Source: Eleginops maclovinus
Lineage: Eukaryota; Chordata; Actinopteri; Perciformes; Eleginopidae
Direction of reading: 5' to 3'
Assembly (NCBI RefSeq): GCF_036324505.1
Contig: NC_086352.1
Span: 33,536,358-33,600,357, forward strand
DNA: 64,000 nt
Position numbers and translations under genes: made by a program
Part shown: positions 31,165-46,400 of the stretch, piece by piece
How the letters are laid out: every line of letters begins with the position of its first letter
Numbering within the stretch: the stretch's first letter is position 1
Notes under the pieces: model-generated
What the model was told of the DNA's origin: nothing
The model's input: only the letters and a program-made list of their open reading frames with translations
Database searches by the model: none

Positions 31165-33062
31165 ATGTTAATGAATATGTGAGCTGAATGCAGGTGGGGA
31201 AAAACTAATATCCAGGTTAATTTTAACATCTGTACAGAGAGACTTGGCTTTTATAATTTGGAATTAAAAAAACGCATGACAGTCTTTCTTCTGTGACATC
31301 ATATAATAAGAAAAACATTGTACGTGTTGTTTGCTACTGTTGACAGGATACAAAGCCCCCAGTGTCAGTAGCCTCTGAACTTCTATCCACCTGGGCCTGT
31401 ACTCAACTTGCCTCTTCTTCTTCACTGACAACAGTCAGTGCCTCTGTATCAAGTACAGCAAATGTGTTGTAATTCAATCAGGAAGAGCATCTTTATATCC
31501 TGTCATTCACATATTTCCATCTTACTACGCTCACCTCTCCAATCAGTGATCGGGGGCGTTCACTCCCCAGCTAAACCTATCACTTTTGTCTCTCTTCCCA
31601 CAAGCCAATCAAAGCGCATCGTCGAACCTTTAAATCTGCTCTATCCCCTCCTGACCGTTGTCATTGCAGGTGACTCGATGCAGCCCTCCTCCATCCCCTT
31701 CCACCTCCCGTTCCTCCAAATCCAGGATTCACATCAAGCTTTAAGCACTCCTCTTCAGGCCGACCTCCATCAATCCATTCATGCCTCCACCACCAGTGTC
31801 TAGACCCCAGGGCAGGGGTGTTTTATTGGCTCAATATTCCCCTCCCAAATGATTCTCCCGTACACTGGGTCTAATCGCCAAACGACATGACATTCATCTG
31901 TGTATTCTTGGCAATAAATATATGTTGTATCATCAAAACAAGTCTCTCCTGATTGAATGCCTTCTGATCAACGATAAAGACCTGGAGGACATTATACCAT
32001 CAGGCTATTTCACACAGTCAACAAGGCTCTTCACTCAGTTGTGTTTTTACAGGCCTTGAAAGTTGCAATCACATACCACTCTTTAAAACAAATCAATCTA
32101 TGCTAAAGTAATGAACAGTTATAGGCCCATATCAAACCTCCCTTTTCTAGGAAAAATCTTTGAAAAAGTGTTCTTTCAACAACTGAGTAATTTTTTGCAC
32201 TCAAATAGCTGTTTTGATGTGTTCCAGTCAGGCTTTCGAACACACCACAGCACTGAGACTGCTCTTGTTAAGGTCTTCATTGACATCCACTTAGACACAG
32301 ACAGAATATCAGTGTTAGTATTATTAGATCTCAGCGCTGCATTTGACACTGTTGACCACAACATATTACTAGACGACTAGAAAACTGGTTGGGATTTTTG
32401 GCAACAGTTCTAAATTGGTTTGAATCTTACTTAAAGGACAGGAAACACTGTTTCTATAGCTAACTACTCATCTGAGTGGACAAATATGACATGTGGGGTT
32501 CCTCAAGGCTCCATCTTGGGGTCTCTTCTTTTCAACATCTACATGCTACCACTGGCTCAGATAATGAAAAGCAACAAAATAAGTTACCATAGCTATGCAG
32601 ATGATACACAAATGTACATATTCATTTAATCAGGAGACTAAACAAAGACAAAACTGCAACTCTCAGGTCTTCTGGACCCGTGGTCTGATCTTGTCCCGAG
32701 TTAGAACTAAACACAGAGTATTTATGCTCCAAATATATGTGACAAACTACCAGAAATCGGCAGGTCTGCTGCAACTCTTACTACTTTGAAATCCAGGCTG
32801 AAGACTTTTCTTTTTGCCGCTGCTTTTACTTGAACTATGCACATCTTACACTGCACTGTAACTTTATTCATGTATTTTATACCTGTCATTCTATATTAGC
32901 TTGTTTTATGTTTTTTTTCTTTGCTTTTTAATGACTGTTTTTAAATGACATTTTACAATGTGTTTCCACTGCACTATTTCTTAATGTCCTCATTCATCTT
33001 TGTAAAGCACTTTGAACTGACCTGTGTTGAAAGGTGCTATATATATACAGTAAACTTGCCTT
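31165..33062 (+). mobile_element. L2-like LINE and associated insert between astacins C and D
   Basis: This stretch is absent from the homologous flank of copy D, where 39340-39400 runs straight through. Its right part (about 32050-33062) is an L2-type LINE: reverse-transcriptase domain, C-terminal KLPEIG/LKSRLKTFLF-like segment in another frame, and a 3' tail 'tttgtaaagcactttgaactg' with 'gtgctatatata'. The left part (31330-31960) is repeat-like but unassigned. Confidence 0.75.
32111..32830 (+). pseudogene. L2-like LINE reverse transcriptase, fragmented
   Basis: The first frame reads NSYRPISNLPFLGKIFEKV, FQSGFRTHHSTETALVKVF and LVLLDLSAAFDTVDHNIL, the finger and palm start of an L2/CR1-type reverse transcriptase. 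Downstream, in shifted frames, come TCGVPQGSILG and SYADDTQMY (catalytic YADD), and then the C-terminal segment near 32745-32820. Several frame breaks, 5'-truncated. Confidence 0.82.
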
Positions 33063-33310
33063 TGGAAGCTATACATCCCAAACTTTAAAGGATGAATAAT
33101 GCTCTTCTGCAGTATCTGTTTTTACAAAGCCTACAGTCATAATAATCAATTGAACCAATCTAAATAAATAAATACTGACATGTAGGCAAGGGTTTTTGCA
33201 AACGGTTCCAAGAAGGGAAATAATATAGGATCTGTAGTCTGTAGATAACATAGTTTACCAACATGCCCAGAGGATCTGTCACTGTTATTGCAATTCCGGA
33301 AGGGATTATA
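33063..33310. repeat. Older paralogous flank, copy 1
   Basis: Shares words such as 'aataatcaatt', 'ttttgcaaac' followed by 'gttccaagaagg', and 'tgtagtctg' in the same order with 39400-39620 downstream of copy D, at clearly lower identity than the gene bodies. It marks the continuation of the original duplication unit beyond the LINE insertion. Confidence 0.7.
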
Positions 33311-33738
33311 GAATCATCATAACACACATTCATAATTTCATTCATTTACTGAACCGACCTTTCCCTCACAATACAAAATAAATATCCCTTAAATGTATCT
33401 AATTTAATTATTAATAAATAAAAATACAAGAACAATCATAAGACATAACGGAGACATGTGAAATGGGAAACCCCGATAAGCTATAGGAAGTTTGAGATAG
33501 GGGGCTCAGACAATTGGCAATCTGGATAGATAAATATAATACATACAGAAAACTCATTTTGCCCGGAGTCTTTCAAATAAAGTTGATGAAAAACATATAG
33601 ATGATAGACCATATAAACCGTGCAAACATTAACAATAAAAAAAAAACTTCGAAGTGATCCCAAACCACAGAGAGAGCTGAATTGACAACCCAAAATACAA
33701 CAAAACAAAGCAAAATATTATGTGACATGACATTTTGT

Positions 33739-34343
33739 CAGAGGTGGGACCAAGTCACTGTTTGGCAAGTCCCAAGTAAGTCCCAAGTCTCAGCAGTCAA
33801 GTCCAAGTCAAGTCCCAAGTAAAGACAGAGAAGGGCAAGTCGAGTCCAAGTCCAAGTAACACCAAAGCCAAGTCGAGTCCAAGTCCAAGTCCCAAGCTTC
33901 TTCGAGTCCTGAACAAGTCATCATGTACTCTTCACTTAATAATGCCATTATCAGACTAACGATCACACAATTTCAACATATCAACCTAATCTTCAGTATT
34001 TTTTTATACATACAGATTAAACTATGCATATATTTTATATATCTGTATATACGCATGCGCCCAAAGACCTTCAAAGTATTGTGTGTGAATGGTGGGTTAG
34101 AAATGTATGAGCACGGAAGGCACTACTGTCATCCTAAAGTTGGTAAAGCGCCTTGACTAGTGAGGCATGGACTGTGTGGATGCATGTAACTGGCATTGAT
34201 GCTTCAGTGGATGCCAGTTACAGTAGGTCAACATTTTGCTTAAATCACAAAGAAACCTAATATTTCAATAAAACAATGTTTAATCTGCATAACAATTAAG
34301 CAGCATGACTACACACAATGAAAGGTGCTGGGGGTAGGCGCTT

Positions 34344-34374
<31 letters not shown>

Positions 34375-35517
34375 TACACCTCCCTAATCTTAGTTATTTG
34401 TGTACATACCTGCAAACTCAGAAGGGCTGAAAAAGGTGACAAACTAAACCGTTGTAGGGGGGTCTGGGGGGTCTGGGGGCATCTGGGGGGTCTGGGGGCA
34501 TCCCCCCCCACCCCCCCAGCCTTTGTACACGTTGCCTAGCAACGTCGCACATGCGCATTATATCCTGCTCCGCTCCGAGTTATAGTAGTAGGCTATTCAT
34601 GGGAAACGCATGAACAGCACGTTAAGATCTCGGCCAAGTCGTAATTAAAAGCAGTTGTTCATTATTTAAGTTAAGCGGCGGTAACGCCAGTGTTAAACAC
34701 GGTGTTAAACACGGTGTTAAACACGCAAATGCCGGTTGGTGTGCGTACGGTACTGAGTGTTTATCGGTCCACGGCCGTAATGAACGTGTCGCATTGGTCC
34801 ATATGTAATGCGCACGTTCTGTTGTTCCCATTGGCATAGAGCTATTGAACATTAATTTTAACAAAGGATACGGATAACATATAGCCCACGGCAGTTTTGT
34901 CATTGTATGTATAGCCTATATTTGTATTACGCTATCATCATTCAACATGTAGAATGAACGTGTTATCTATAGAGTCGATTTACATAGATAATTCACAACC
35001 ATGAACCTAATCTGGATCTTAAACCTGCCAATTGCAACTGAGAGAGACGCAGACCAGACGGACAGCTCTCGACTAGGCTTCCCTTCCGTGGCACAATTGC
35101 ATCTTTTCCGTAGATGAAATCCGGGGAAATCGTGAATATTAATGAGGGGAAACCCGGGGATTATCCAATCACGCTGGTTAGGTCCCTGATCCAATCCAAA
35201 AAGGCCAAAATCCACCACATGATTGCATTGCTCGCACTTGCCTGCCGGCTCTCTCACTTTGCGGTCTTTGGGGCTTCGCAGGTTCGCATTGCAGGGAAGG
35301 ATGTCCATGATCAGGAAATTTAGCTTTTGACTCGAGGCATGTCAAGTCATTACAAGTAAAAGAGGCAAAGTCCGAGTCAAGTCTCGAGTTAATAGTATTC
35401 AAGTCCAAGTCGAGTCGTAAGTCATGCCGAATTTGATCAAGTCAAGTCTGAAGTCATTAAAATCATGACTCGAGTCTGACTCGAGTCCAAGTCATGTGAC
35501 TCGAGTCCACATGTCTG
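33739..35517. mobile_element. 1.8-kb non-autonomous hAT-like element with AAGTC repeats
   Basis: A perfect 8-bp direct repeat CATTTTGT flanks it at 33731-33738 and 35518-35525. The ends begin CAGAGGTGGGACCAAGTCA and finish GACTCGAGTCCACATGTCTG, imperfect inverted repeats. Both subterminal regions (33750-33925 and 35325-35510) are packed with AAGTCC/GAGTC words in opposite orientation. The middle has no transposase-like frame. It includes a G-rich direct repeat (34455-34512) and a triple 'aaacacggtgtt' repeat near 34693-34725. Confidence 0.85.
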
Positions 35518-36100
35518 CATTTTGTGTATGGCGCTTATGTAGAAAATGTGGAGGGGTGTTTTGCATGTCTATGCCTGGGGCTCCAATATCTCAAATTAAA
35601 AAAACAAACAAAAAAACATGTCCCCAGGGGACAATTTAGAGGCATGCAGAGTGGCGAAGTAACACAATATAATAAAATCAAAACCAAAATATATAAAAAC
35701 CAATGCAATGTAAACTGTACTGATTTTGATCATGGTATAACATTTAAATCTTAGTGCAATTAAACTATACATATGCAGTGAAACATTATAAGGTATTTTA
35801 TATGGTGAATAGATTAAGCTAACATTATGAGTTGTGAAGATGATAGACTGTCTAGATAATAATCAAAATAATATTTATATTTTATAATAATTAACATTTA
35901 TTGTCTTAAATATATATTTTTTTAACAGCACTACGAATGCAATCTGTATGAAAAGGATACATGCATAGTTAGTGTCATTTTGTGATTGCAGGTTATTCTT
36001 TCTTTGTGGATATTCTCTATTCAGACATATCCTTAAATGCTGACGACTACATTTTCTACAAGTGTTCATTTCCCACCAAAATGTATGGAACATACATGTC

Positions 36101-36184
36101 AGATAAGCCTGTGAGTTTTGCTGATTCTGTGACTTGCTGTACTCACCATATTTGGGCTGACAGACCAAGCTGAACGTATATAAA
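36101..36184 (+). promoter_or_regulatory. Astacin D promoter: GATA, CArG and TATA motifs
   Basis: AGATAAG (36101-36107), CCATATTTGG (36146-36155) and TATATAAA (36177-36184), identical in order and spacing to copy C. Confidence 0.75.
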
Positions 36185-36323
36185 AAGCTGGAGAGAATCC
36201 TCCACTACACAAATCCACACCCAGGATCCAAGGTGAGTTCAGTGTGCACTTTGTTTCAGGGAGTTCAGATTCTCCTGTGTGTGTGTGTCTATGCTCTAAG
36301 TGAAGCTGTGTGTGTCCTGCAGG

Positions 36324-38995
<2,672 letters not shown>

Positions 38996-39399
38996 GAAGC
39001 TGATCGCATGTGCTGACTGAGGATCAGAGGAAGACTATCTCCTGAAGCTCTCTCAACAACAGAAGCTACAGATTCAATCATTCATCATACAATAAAGTTA
39101 CTTTGACTTTAACATAACACTTTTTCCTTTCATTTTTCATCAAACCGTTTTAGATGTTGTCTCAAAGGCTAAGCCTATTCATATGTATATAATAAATATG
39201 ATTTGTTTTCATTACACATTTTCTGACATGCAATGTGTAGTTACAGTATCACATGCTAACTTTTTCTACATTTAGGATGATTCTAAAGATTAAAGATTTT
39301 CAAATAACTACAGAAATGTGCATTTTGGATGTTTGTCTTTAAAAAGTGTTTAAGAAAACATATTATGGAAGCTAAATAAACTCACAGAATTGATCAGAG

Positions 39400-39620
39400 C
39401 CTTAAAGGATGAATTGTATTACTATTCTGTAGTATCTGTTTTAAAAATGTGTATAATCATCATAATAATCAATTAAACCTAACTTAATAAATGATAACAT
39501 GATTGTAAGAGTTTTTTGCAAACAGTTCCAAGAAGGCAAATAAACTGTATGAAACATGTAGTCTGCAAACAACACAGCTCGCAACCACGCACAGGGGATC
39601 GGGATACAACACATATTGCA
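39400..39620. repeat. Older paralogous flank, copy 2
   Basis: Counterpart of 33063-33310; see shared words there. No gene is visible in 39240-40020 otherwise. Confidence 0.65.
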
Positions 39621-40024
39621 TGGATATTATTTAGTTAGTAAACATGGTATATAATAATGTGGGATAATATTTGGTCAACTTATTCTTTGGTAACTTCGGG
39701 AGACGTTTCTCATTTCGACTGCTTTCTTTAAAACAATACACTGTAATGAATGGGATGGTTTCTTCTTGGAGTGTAAAACTGCTGACCATTAAATGAAAGA
39801 TCCAATTACATCTTTGTATCTTCAGTGAAAGTAACACATTCAAAGAAAGCAGAAAAGCATCACATTGTGTGTCCTTGTTTTTACGGCCATGTTCATAAAT
39901 CTGCATCATGCATTGTTCAGTTTTGTTTCGGATATTATTTTTGGTTTATGCAGCATTGTCAGTTCCCTCATGGAGTGTAAGAAACAAACTTATACTTTCA
40001 TAGAAAAACAACTAACCTGTCAAG

Positions 40025-40250
40025 CAGAGGGGGAAAGTAACTAAGTTCATGTACTCCATGCTGTACTAAGCTACACTTTTGAGGTACTTTTACTTTACTT
40101 GAGTAATCCCACTTTACTATATACTTCTATTCCACTACATTCAAAAGGGAAACAATGTAATTTTACTCCATTAATTAATTAATTTAAATTTACAGAACTT
40201 ATTAAACGGCATTAGGTACTTTTAACTCAATGCATCTGTAGTGTACTCTT
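40025..40250 (-). mobile_element. Non-autonomous hAT-like repeat (AGTACTTTTACTT family)
   Basis: Starts CAGAGGGGGAAAGTAACTAA and continues 'gtacttttactttacttgagtaa' and 'ccactacattcaaaagggaaa', wording shared with repeats at 41364, 49505, 56557 and 62809. Only one end is seen; it runs into the AAT microsatellite. Confidence 0.65.
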
Positions 40251-40268
40251 TAAGTCACAAAAGAGTCC

Positions 40269-40316
<48 letters not shown>

Positions 40317-40349
40317 CATAATCATAATCATAATAATAATAATAATAGG
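40269..40349. repeat. (AAT)n microsatellite upstream of mtch2
   Basis: Mostly pure AAT units with two AATC interruptions, ending about 100 bp before the mtch2 start codon and so close to or within its promoter. Confidence 0.97.
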
Positions 40350-40452
40350 AAGAACACTAGGTGGCGGTACCGTGATAAATAAGGCGGCATCGCCTCCTCT
40401 GACGCAATAAGACGAAAGAGAAGGGCTTCCTATCTCCACTGTCTCTCCAAAA

Positions 40453-43400
40453 ATGGCGGACACGTGTGGCCAAGTATTGCTGGGATCAGGGCTCACCGTC
40501 CTCTCCCATCCTTTGATGTACATTAAAGTCCTGATCCAGGTAAGTGGAGGGGTGTCGGTGCAGATGCTGGGAGGGTGTTTCTGTTTTAGGAGCTGCTTTG
40601 GGCACTTTTGGCTTGCATTTGTAAACAACGTTAGCTAGTAGCCTGAAGAGGGACCTGTCAAACTCCATTTACAAAGCGCCGTTTAATGTTGCCTCGCCTG
40701 TCAGTAAATTAATATGGATGCTCGTTTATGAATCACCATCATGCACTATTTGATTCAGCTAATAATACAGCAGCAAATATTCCTCTGACGACATCAACTA
40801 CATTATGCTCCGTCTGTTGTCCCTATGACCTTCTGTTTCTAAATACTGTGTGTAGGCGGAAGTGAGTTGTTTTGACCAATATTTATAGTTCATACTGTAT
40901 TAATATGTAGTCCTGCCTCTGTAGTTTTTCTGTATGCATAATTTACTTTAACACTTCATTTCCCTTTGACATATTCTCACGCACACATGCTGTTATTTCT
41001 AACAATGTTGGGTACATTGCTATAGACATCAGCTAACTAGCTGTCAGCAGAGCAGCTCTGCTTTGCTAGCTAACCTCGAACCTCTGTGGTGCGGCATATA
41101 CATACAATTCCCGTTGTAGTGCCTTGCAAGTTTCCATTCCTAAAACATTCACAAACAGTGGCTTAGTTTCCCTGTTTTTCCACAGAAAGACCATTTAGTT
41201 GTCCATACAGTCATTTGTACACCACAGGGTGCTATTAGCTCACTATCGTCATGTGATTTTAATAACTCATTTGAAACAGTACTGTTATCTACAGCCCGCC
41301 GTCATTTAGCCCGATGAAAGAGCTAGTAAGCTAGCACTAGCTGTTGCTAAAGTCATCTTTGACCAGTGATGGAACAAGTACTCAGATCTTCTACTTAAGA
41401 AAAAGTACTAATGCCACAGTCTAAACTACTCCATTACAAGTAAAAGTCCTGAGTTATAAATGTTACTTAAGTAAAAGAACAGAAGTATTATCAGCTGACT
41501 GTATCGAAAGTAAAAGTACTCATAGTGCAGTATGACTCTTATATGTATTTTTATAATTATAAACACAGAATAATCTTCTATAATAACGTTTCTAAGAGTT
41601 TTTTTATATTTAATGTCAATATGGAGCACATTTTGGGAAGTACTGGGTGAATTAGCAGTAAATATATATATGATATAAATACATTATGTAAAAGGTAACT
41701 ACACATGTCAAGTAAATGTAGTGCAGTAAAAGTACAATATTTCCCTCTGAAATGTAAAGAAACAGAAGTACAAAGTAGCTGAAAATGAAAATACTCAAGT
41801 AAAGTACAAGTACCCCAAAAGTACAATGCTTGAGTCAATCTACTTAGTTACTTTAGATCACTGGCATTGATCAGGGAGGCAACTCATGGATCATTTACAG
41901 TGAATAGTTGTTTAAAAGACAAAACTGTGCAGAAAAAGGTTTGAATAGTTTATAGAATAAACAAATTCAACTGACAAAGTGCTCTTAACATTGAGGCAAA
42001 ATAGCAACTAGTTAACTATAATGTATCAAAACGAAACCAAGAAGTCTGAAGGAGTCTCCGATGCTAAGACTTAAAGTGCACACAGTTAAAGTGCATATGG
42101 TTATCACTCTCTTATCACTGTGTGTTGTTAGGTAGGACATGAGCCACTCGCTCCAACCCTGGGCAGGAACCTGTTTGGCAGACAAGTCTACCAACTGCCT
42201 GGACTGTTTGCTTATGGTGAGTGTGCCTTTCACATTAAGCCTCGCTTACAAAACTGTATCATTTATAACAATGCTCTGCAGAAGGCAGGAAAGGGCGTAG
42301 CATTAATGTCTCATTAAACAAGTTAAACAAGTGCTGCTGAAGCTCTTACCTTTTTTAAAGTGTATTTGTACTACGCTGTGTCTGGAAGTGTTATTGAAAT
42401 GGGGGGGGGGGGGGGTCGTGCTTTACCTTTTTAAGTGTCCACGACTTCTGAGATAATTCCAACGTCCAGTGGTGCCGGAACGAGTTTGAAAGTGGGGGTG
42501 CAGCAAAAAAAAAAAAAAGAGCACGGTTTCAGGCTGGGTTCCCCGAGTCAATTTTGAAAATTCCAGAGGCCAATTAGCATTCACGCACGTTTTCATTTGA
42601 GATATTACGATATAAGATAATAAAAAAAGTCAAACAAAAACTCGTTATGTGTGGGTTGGTTGTTAGGTGCTCTGTAGTGATTTCGGGTGGTTTCATTCAA
42701 GCTGATTGGACTGCATATAGCGTCTTTATGCACAGACTGATTTAGTCTACAAATTCTGAATTAATAATCTGGTAAAATAAACTGCGCCTGATATTGACCA
42801 AGACACACCATCATAACCTGAATTTCCATTCAAGGACTAGGTAGTACAATAATAGTGATAATAATAATCTCCGTTTTCTGTCCTGCGCAGCCAATAAGGT
42901 CATTCCCATTCTCAACGCAGTGCCAAGACGCACCCGCATGTTTTGGCCTGCGAATCACTGACCGATTATAATTTCATTGCATTTTACAAGAGCCCTATAA
43001 CATTGAAACAATCTTGTGCTCCACCACGTCCTCAAACAGCAATAAATCAATGTTGCTCATAGATAGAGGAAGGTTTGGCGTATGGGCTCCGCTCATGAAC
43101 TCTTGACCTCACCTTCATGAATAATAAATTAAGGATTCAATTTCAATCTGTAGGCCCACATGATGCAGCCCACCAGGTTCTGAAATGACGTCATACTGCT
43201 AGAATAATTTCAATTGGATCGGCAATTAAATCACGAGGCCAGACAACGGATAACAGTTAACAAGTGAGCAGTTTAATTATTTTCAGTTTAACAGTTGCAC
43301 AGCGAGCAGGTTGGTCTACGGCTCCACTGCCATTTCAACAAAAAACTCTTAAGTGAGTTCATTTTAAACAGACAGTTAGAATATAGCCTACAACAGAAGA

Positions 43401-46400
43401 GAAATGCTGAAGTTTTTTTTAAACTACAATTTTCCTATTTTTCTTTCCCAGAGAACGAAATCTGTCGTTCATTAGCTAAACAGAATTGCCTAAACACCGA
43501 TTCAAGGTTAAGGGCATCCGTTAAGTCCTTGTGAATGTTAAGGAACAGCAAGTGGTTGAGGCGCTTCTCGGTCATGGACAACCGGAGATACGTTTCTACG
43601 CGGCAGAGGCAGGAATAGCTTCTTTCAGTGGTGGCACTGCTGAGCGGGATGGTCAGATAAATTCGAAGTAGCTGGCACACCTCTGACATGGCGGGGTGCT
43701 TGTTCAGGATGTGGACAGCAGTAGACATCTGTGTCACCCGTAGACCTTATTTTGAGCTATTTTCTAAAATCCTACGGAGAAATTCCACTGACTCTGAGAT
43801 GAGGGAAGCGGAAGAGGTAAAATGCTAACTCATTTCTGGGTTTTAGGACTTGTTCCTGCACCATTCTATAGGCCCCTACATTAAACCAGAATCCTTTCAT
43901 ACTTTGTGACGGCAGCAAATATTCTGTCATGTCAAACTCATTATAACGTTGCATTGTGATGACGCGTCAGAATTAGGATTCCTTTGTTTGTCCCACACTG
44001 AAGGGTTGGATTAAAATGCAGTAAAGAGACAGTGCCGGTAAAGACAAAAGGGAAACTGTATTAAGTAAAGCTGCAAGCACTCATCAATACAAATCAAAGG
44101 ACATAATGTAAGTAGCAGCCTTAAGAAAAAATAAGTGGAACAAATAGAAGGTAATAAAGTAGCTGCCAGATGTTTAGTTTACTAGTACATAAACTTATAA
44201 TTATCCTACTTTATTACATTTGAATGCCATTCCTTTCTGTTTTGTGAGAGTGTGACAGCAGTTTTTCTGAGGCCCCTTAAGTAAAATAGCTTTTGTTCTT
44301 AAAAGGCTAATTATGAAAGCACACTATTCCCCTGAGTCGCAATTTCCATTAAGGTGCACTGTGAGTTTTCATTCAAGCAAACAAAGTGCTTTTCCACTAA
44401 TATTTCCCACGAAAATGCAGCGTGTTCCCCTGAGGTCCAACAAACCTAAAAGTGCATTTATCCTCCATAAAACACTTGCTAGAAGTGTACTTCTTGGCCT
44501 TTGTTGGCTCATTTATTCAAGCAGGCACACAAGTAAAATATGTTTTAATATCAATAATGATGTAAACTCAATGTTGCTTGTGGCTTGTTGAGAGGGTTAA
44601 TCATCTGCTGAAACTATCTCTAGGTTCAAAGGTTTTATTTGTCATACACTCGATATCTTGAGTTGAAGGCTTGGAACTCAATGCAATATACAATAACAGT
44701 TAAAGACATAAAATAGTGCCAAAGTCAAAATGGTTCAAGTAATTTGAAAAATGTGTACACGAAAAAAGGACTAAGATAAAAGAGTACAGTAGAATAAATA
44801 CTGTTTACTGTATAGATTGGTGGATATGTAGAATGAACACGTGCACAAATAACCAGAAACATCAGTAAGTAGTGACACGTTGTAGAGCTCAGGAATTGAA
44901 CCGTCTTCTGGCCTGTCGATGGAACATTCCCTGGGTCGGGTGGTTTTGGTCCGAATGCCTCAGGATCTGACGGCTGCAGCTTTATCTTTATATTTGTTTT
45001 TCTTTGAGTCTCTAAAAATACGCCAAAGAACCAGTCCACTAAAAGAAATTAGAGCGTATTTGTATTTGACCGCTGCCTGATAGACCTTACAGAGACAAAT
45101 GATCACGGATAAATTAGGGGTCATAGATGAGTTATATTATGTGGATTATTTCTCAAATCTGTAACCATGTTTTTGTGGTTCCAAAATGCCCTACTGTTTT
45201 GAGGAGGCATTATTCTAACTTTTTTATTTCTGTCTTTCAGCAAAACACATCATCAAGATTGATGGAAAAGCAGGACTGTTCAACGGGCTCGGTCCCAGGC
45301 TCTGTTCCGGATCCATCGGGACCATAGTGCACAGCAGAGTATTGCAGGTAGGTCTGCACAACTTTTAATAAGGACACCATAATGATGATAATAATAATAA
45401 TATAAAACTTTATTTGTATAGCACCTTACACCCAAAGAAGAAGCCCAACGTGCAACAATGATACCAATAAAGCCCAATTCATCTGAGTTTAAACCAAATT
45501 AAATAGATGGGTCTTTCATTTATTTATTTTTGTATTTGTTTGCTGTTCTAAGATCCAGGGGGAGGCTTTTCCACATTTATTCATTACATTTTTTCTGCAT
45601 GATTTAGTCGATGTGTGATAACAGCTCCTCAGGATTGTCTTGCATGCTTTTAAATCAGGATTCATATGCAGCTGATACAGACTGATATCTGACCTTCTGG
45701 TGCCTGATAAATAGACTTCATTTAATGTTATTAAAGTAGGATAAACTACTTTCTTTGCTGTGTAAAGTATTTGTTCAGATCCTAGGGAATCCTTCAGTTG
45801 TATCATATTAACCTCTAGTTTCTTACAGAAATGTCAGGAACAAGGGCTTCAGGTAAGAGTTTTTGATCTGTTTGTTCCATTACAACATATTGTGATGTGA
45901 GGTGGATGGTTCTGATGTTTGCTTCTGTTCTCCAGGTTCTGGGAGGTCAGCAGAAAGCTGCCGAGGGCTCCCTGCAGTACGTTGTTAATGAGGTAACACT
46001 CCCACACACCACAGTTAAAATGTGGGACTGACAGAATGCCGTACTCAGGAGTTTAATCTATAACACTCTTCAATTAATGACTGCCTATCGGACTGTATTG
46101 AAGCCAGGCAAAGTCCTCCCTTTACGCTCCCTTCTCTGTGTAGTTGACTAAAGGTCGAAATGTAGGGTTTCTCAATGTGCCAAACACAGTGACGTCTGGT
46201 GGTGTGGAACACTTATAGCAGCCGTATCGCAACACTCATTCTTTATTGTGTTAGTTTGTGATATGAAATTCCAACAAGCCTGCGTGTAATTTAATATGTC
46301 AAACTTTTGTTCAGAAGTGCTGCATTAACCCTTTTAACCACAGAACAAACTATCAGGTTTGAATGGCAACAATAAATAAATGAATGTTTGATGGTGCTTG

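Noticed and set aside
31438..31803. Plus-strand 121-residue frame before the LINE
   Set aside because: Pro/Ser-rich, without recognisable domain, within sequence missing from the D flank; treated as part of the inserted repeat DNA rather than a gene.
42012..42233. Minus-strand frame over mtch2 exon 2
   Set aside because: Antisense shadow of a confirmed coding exon.
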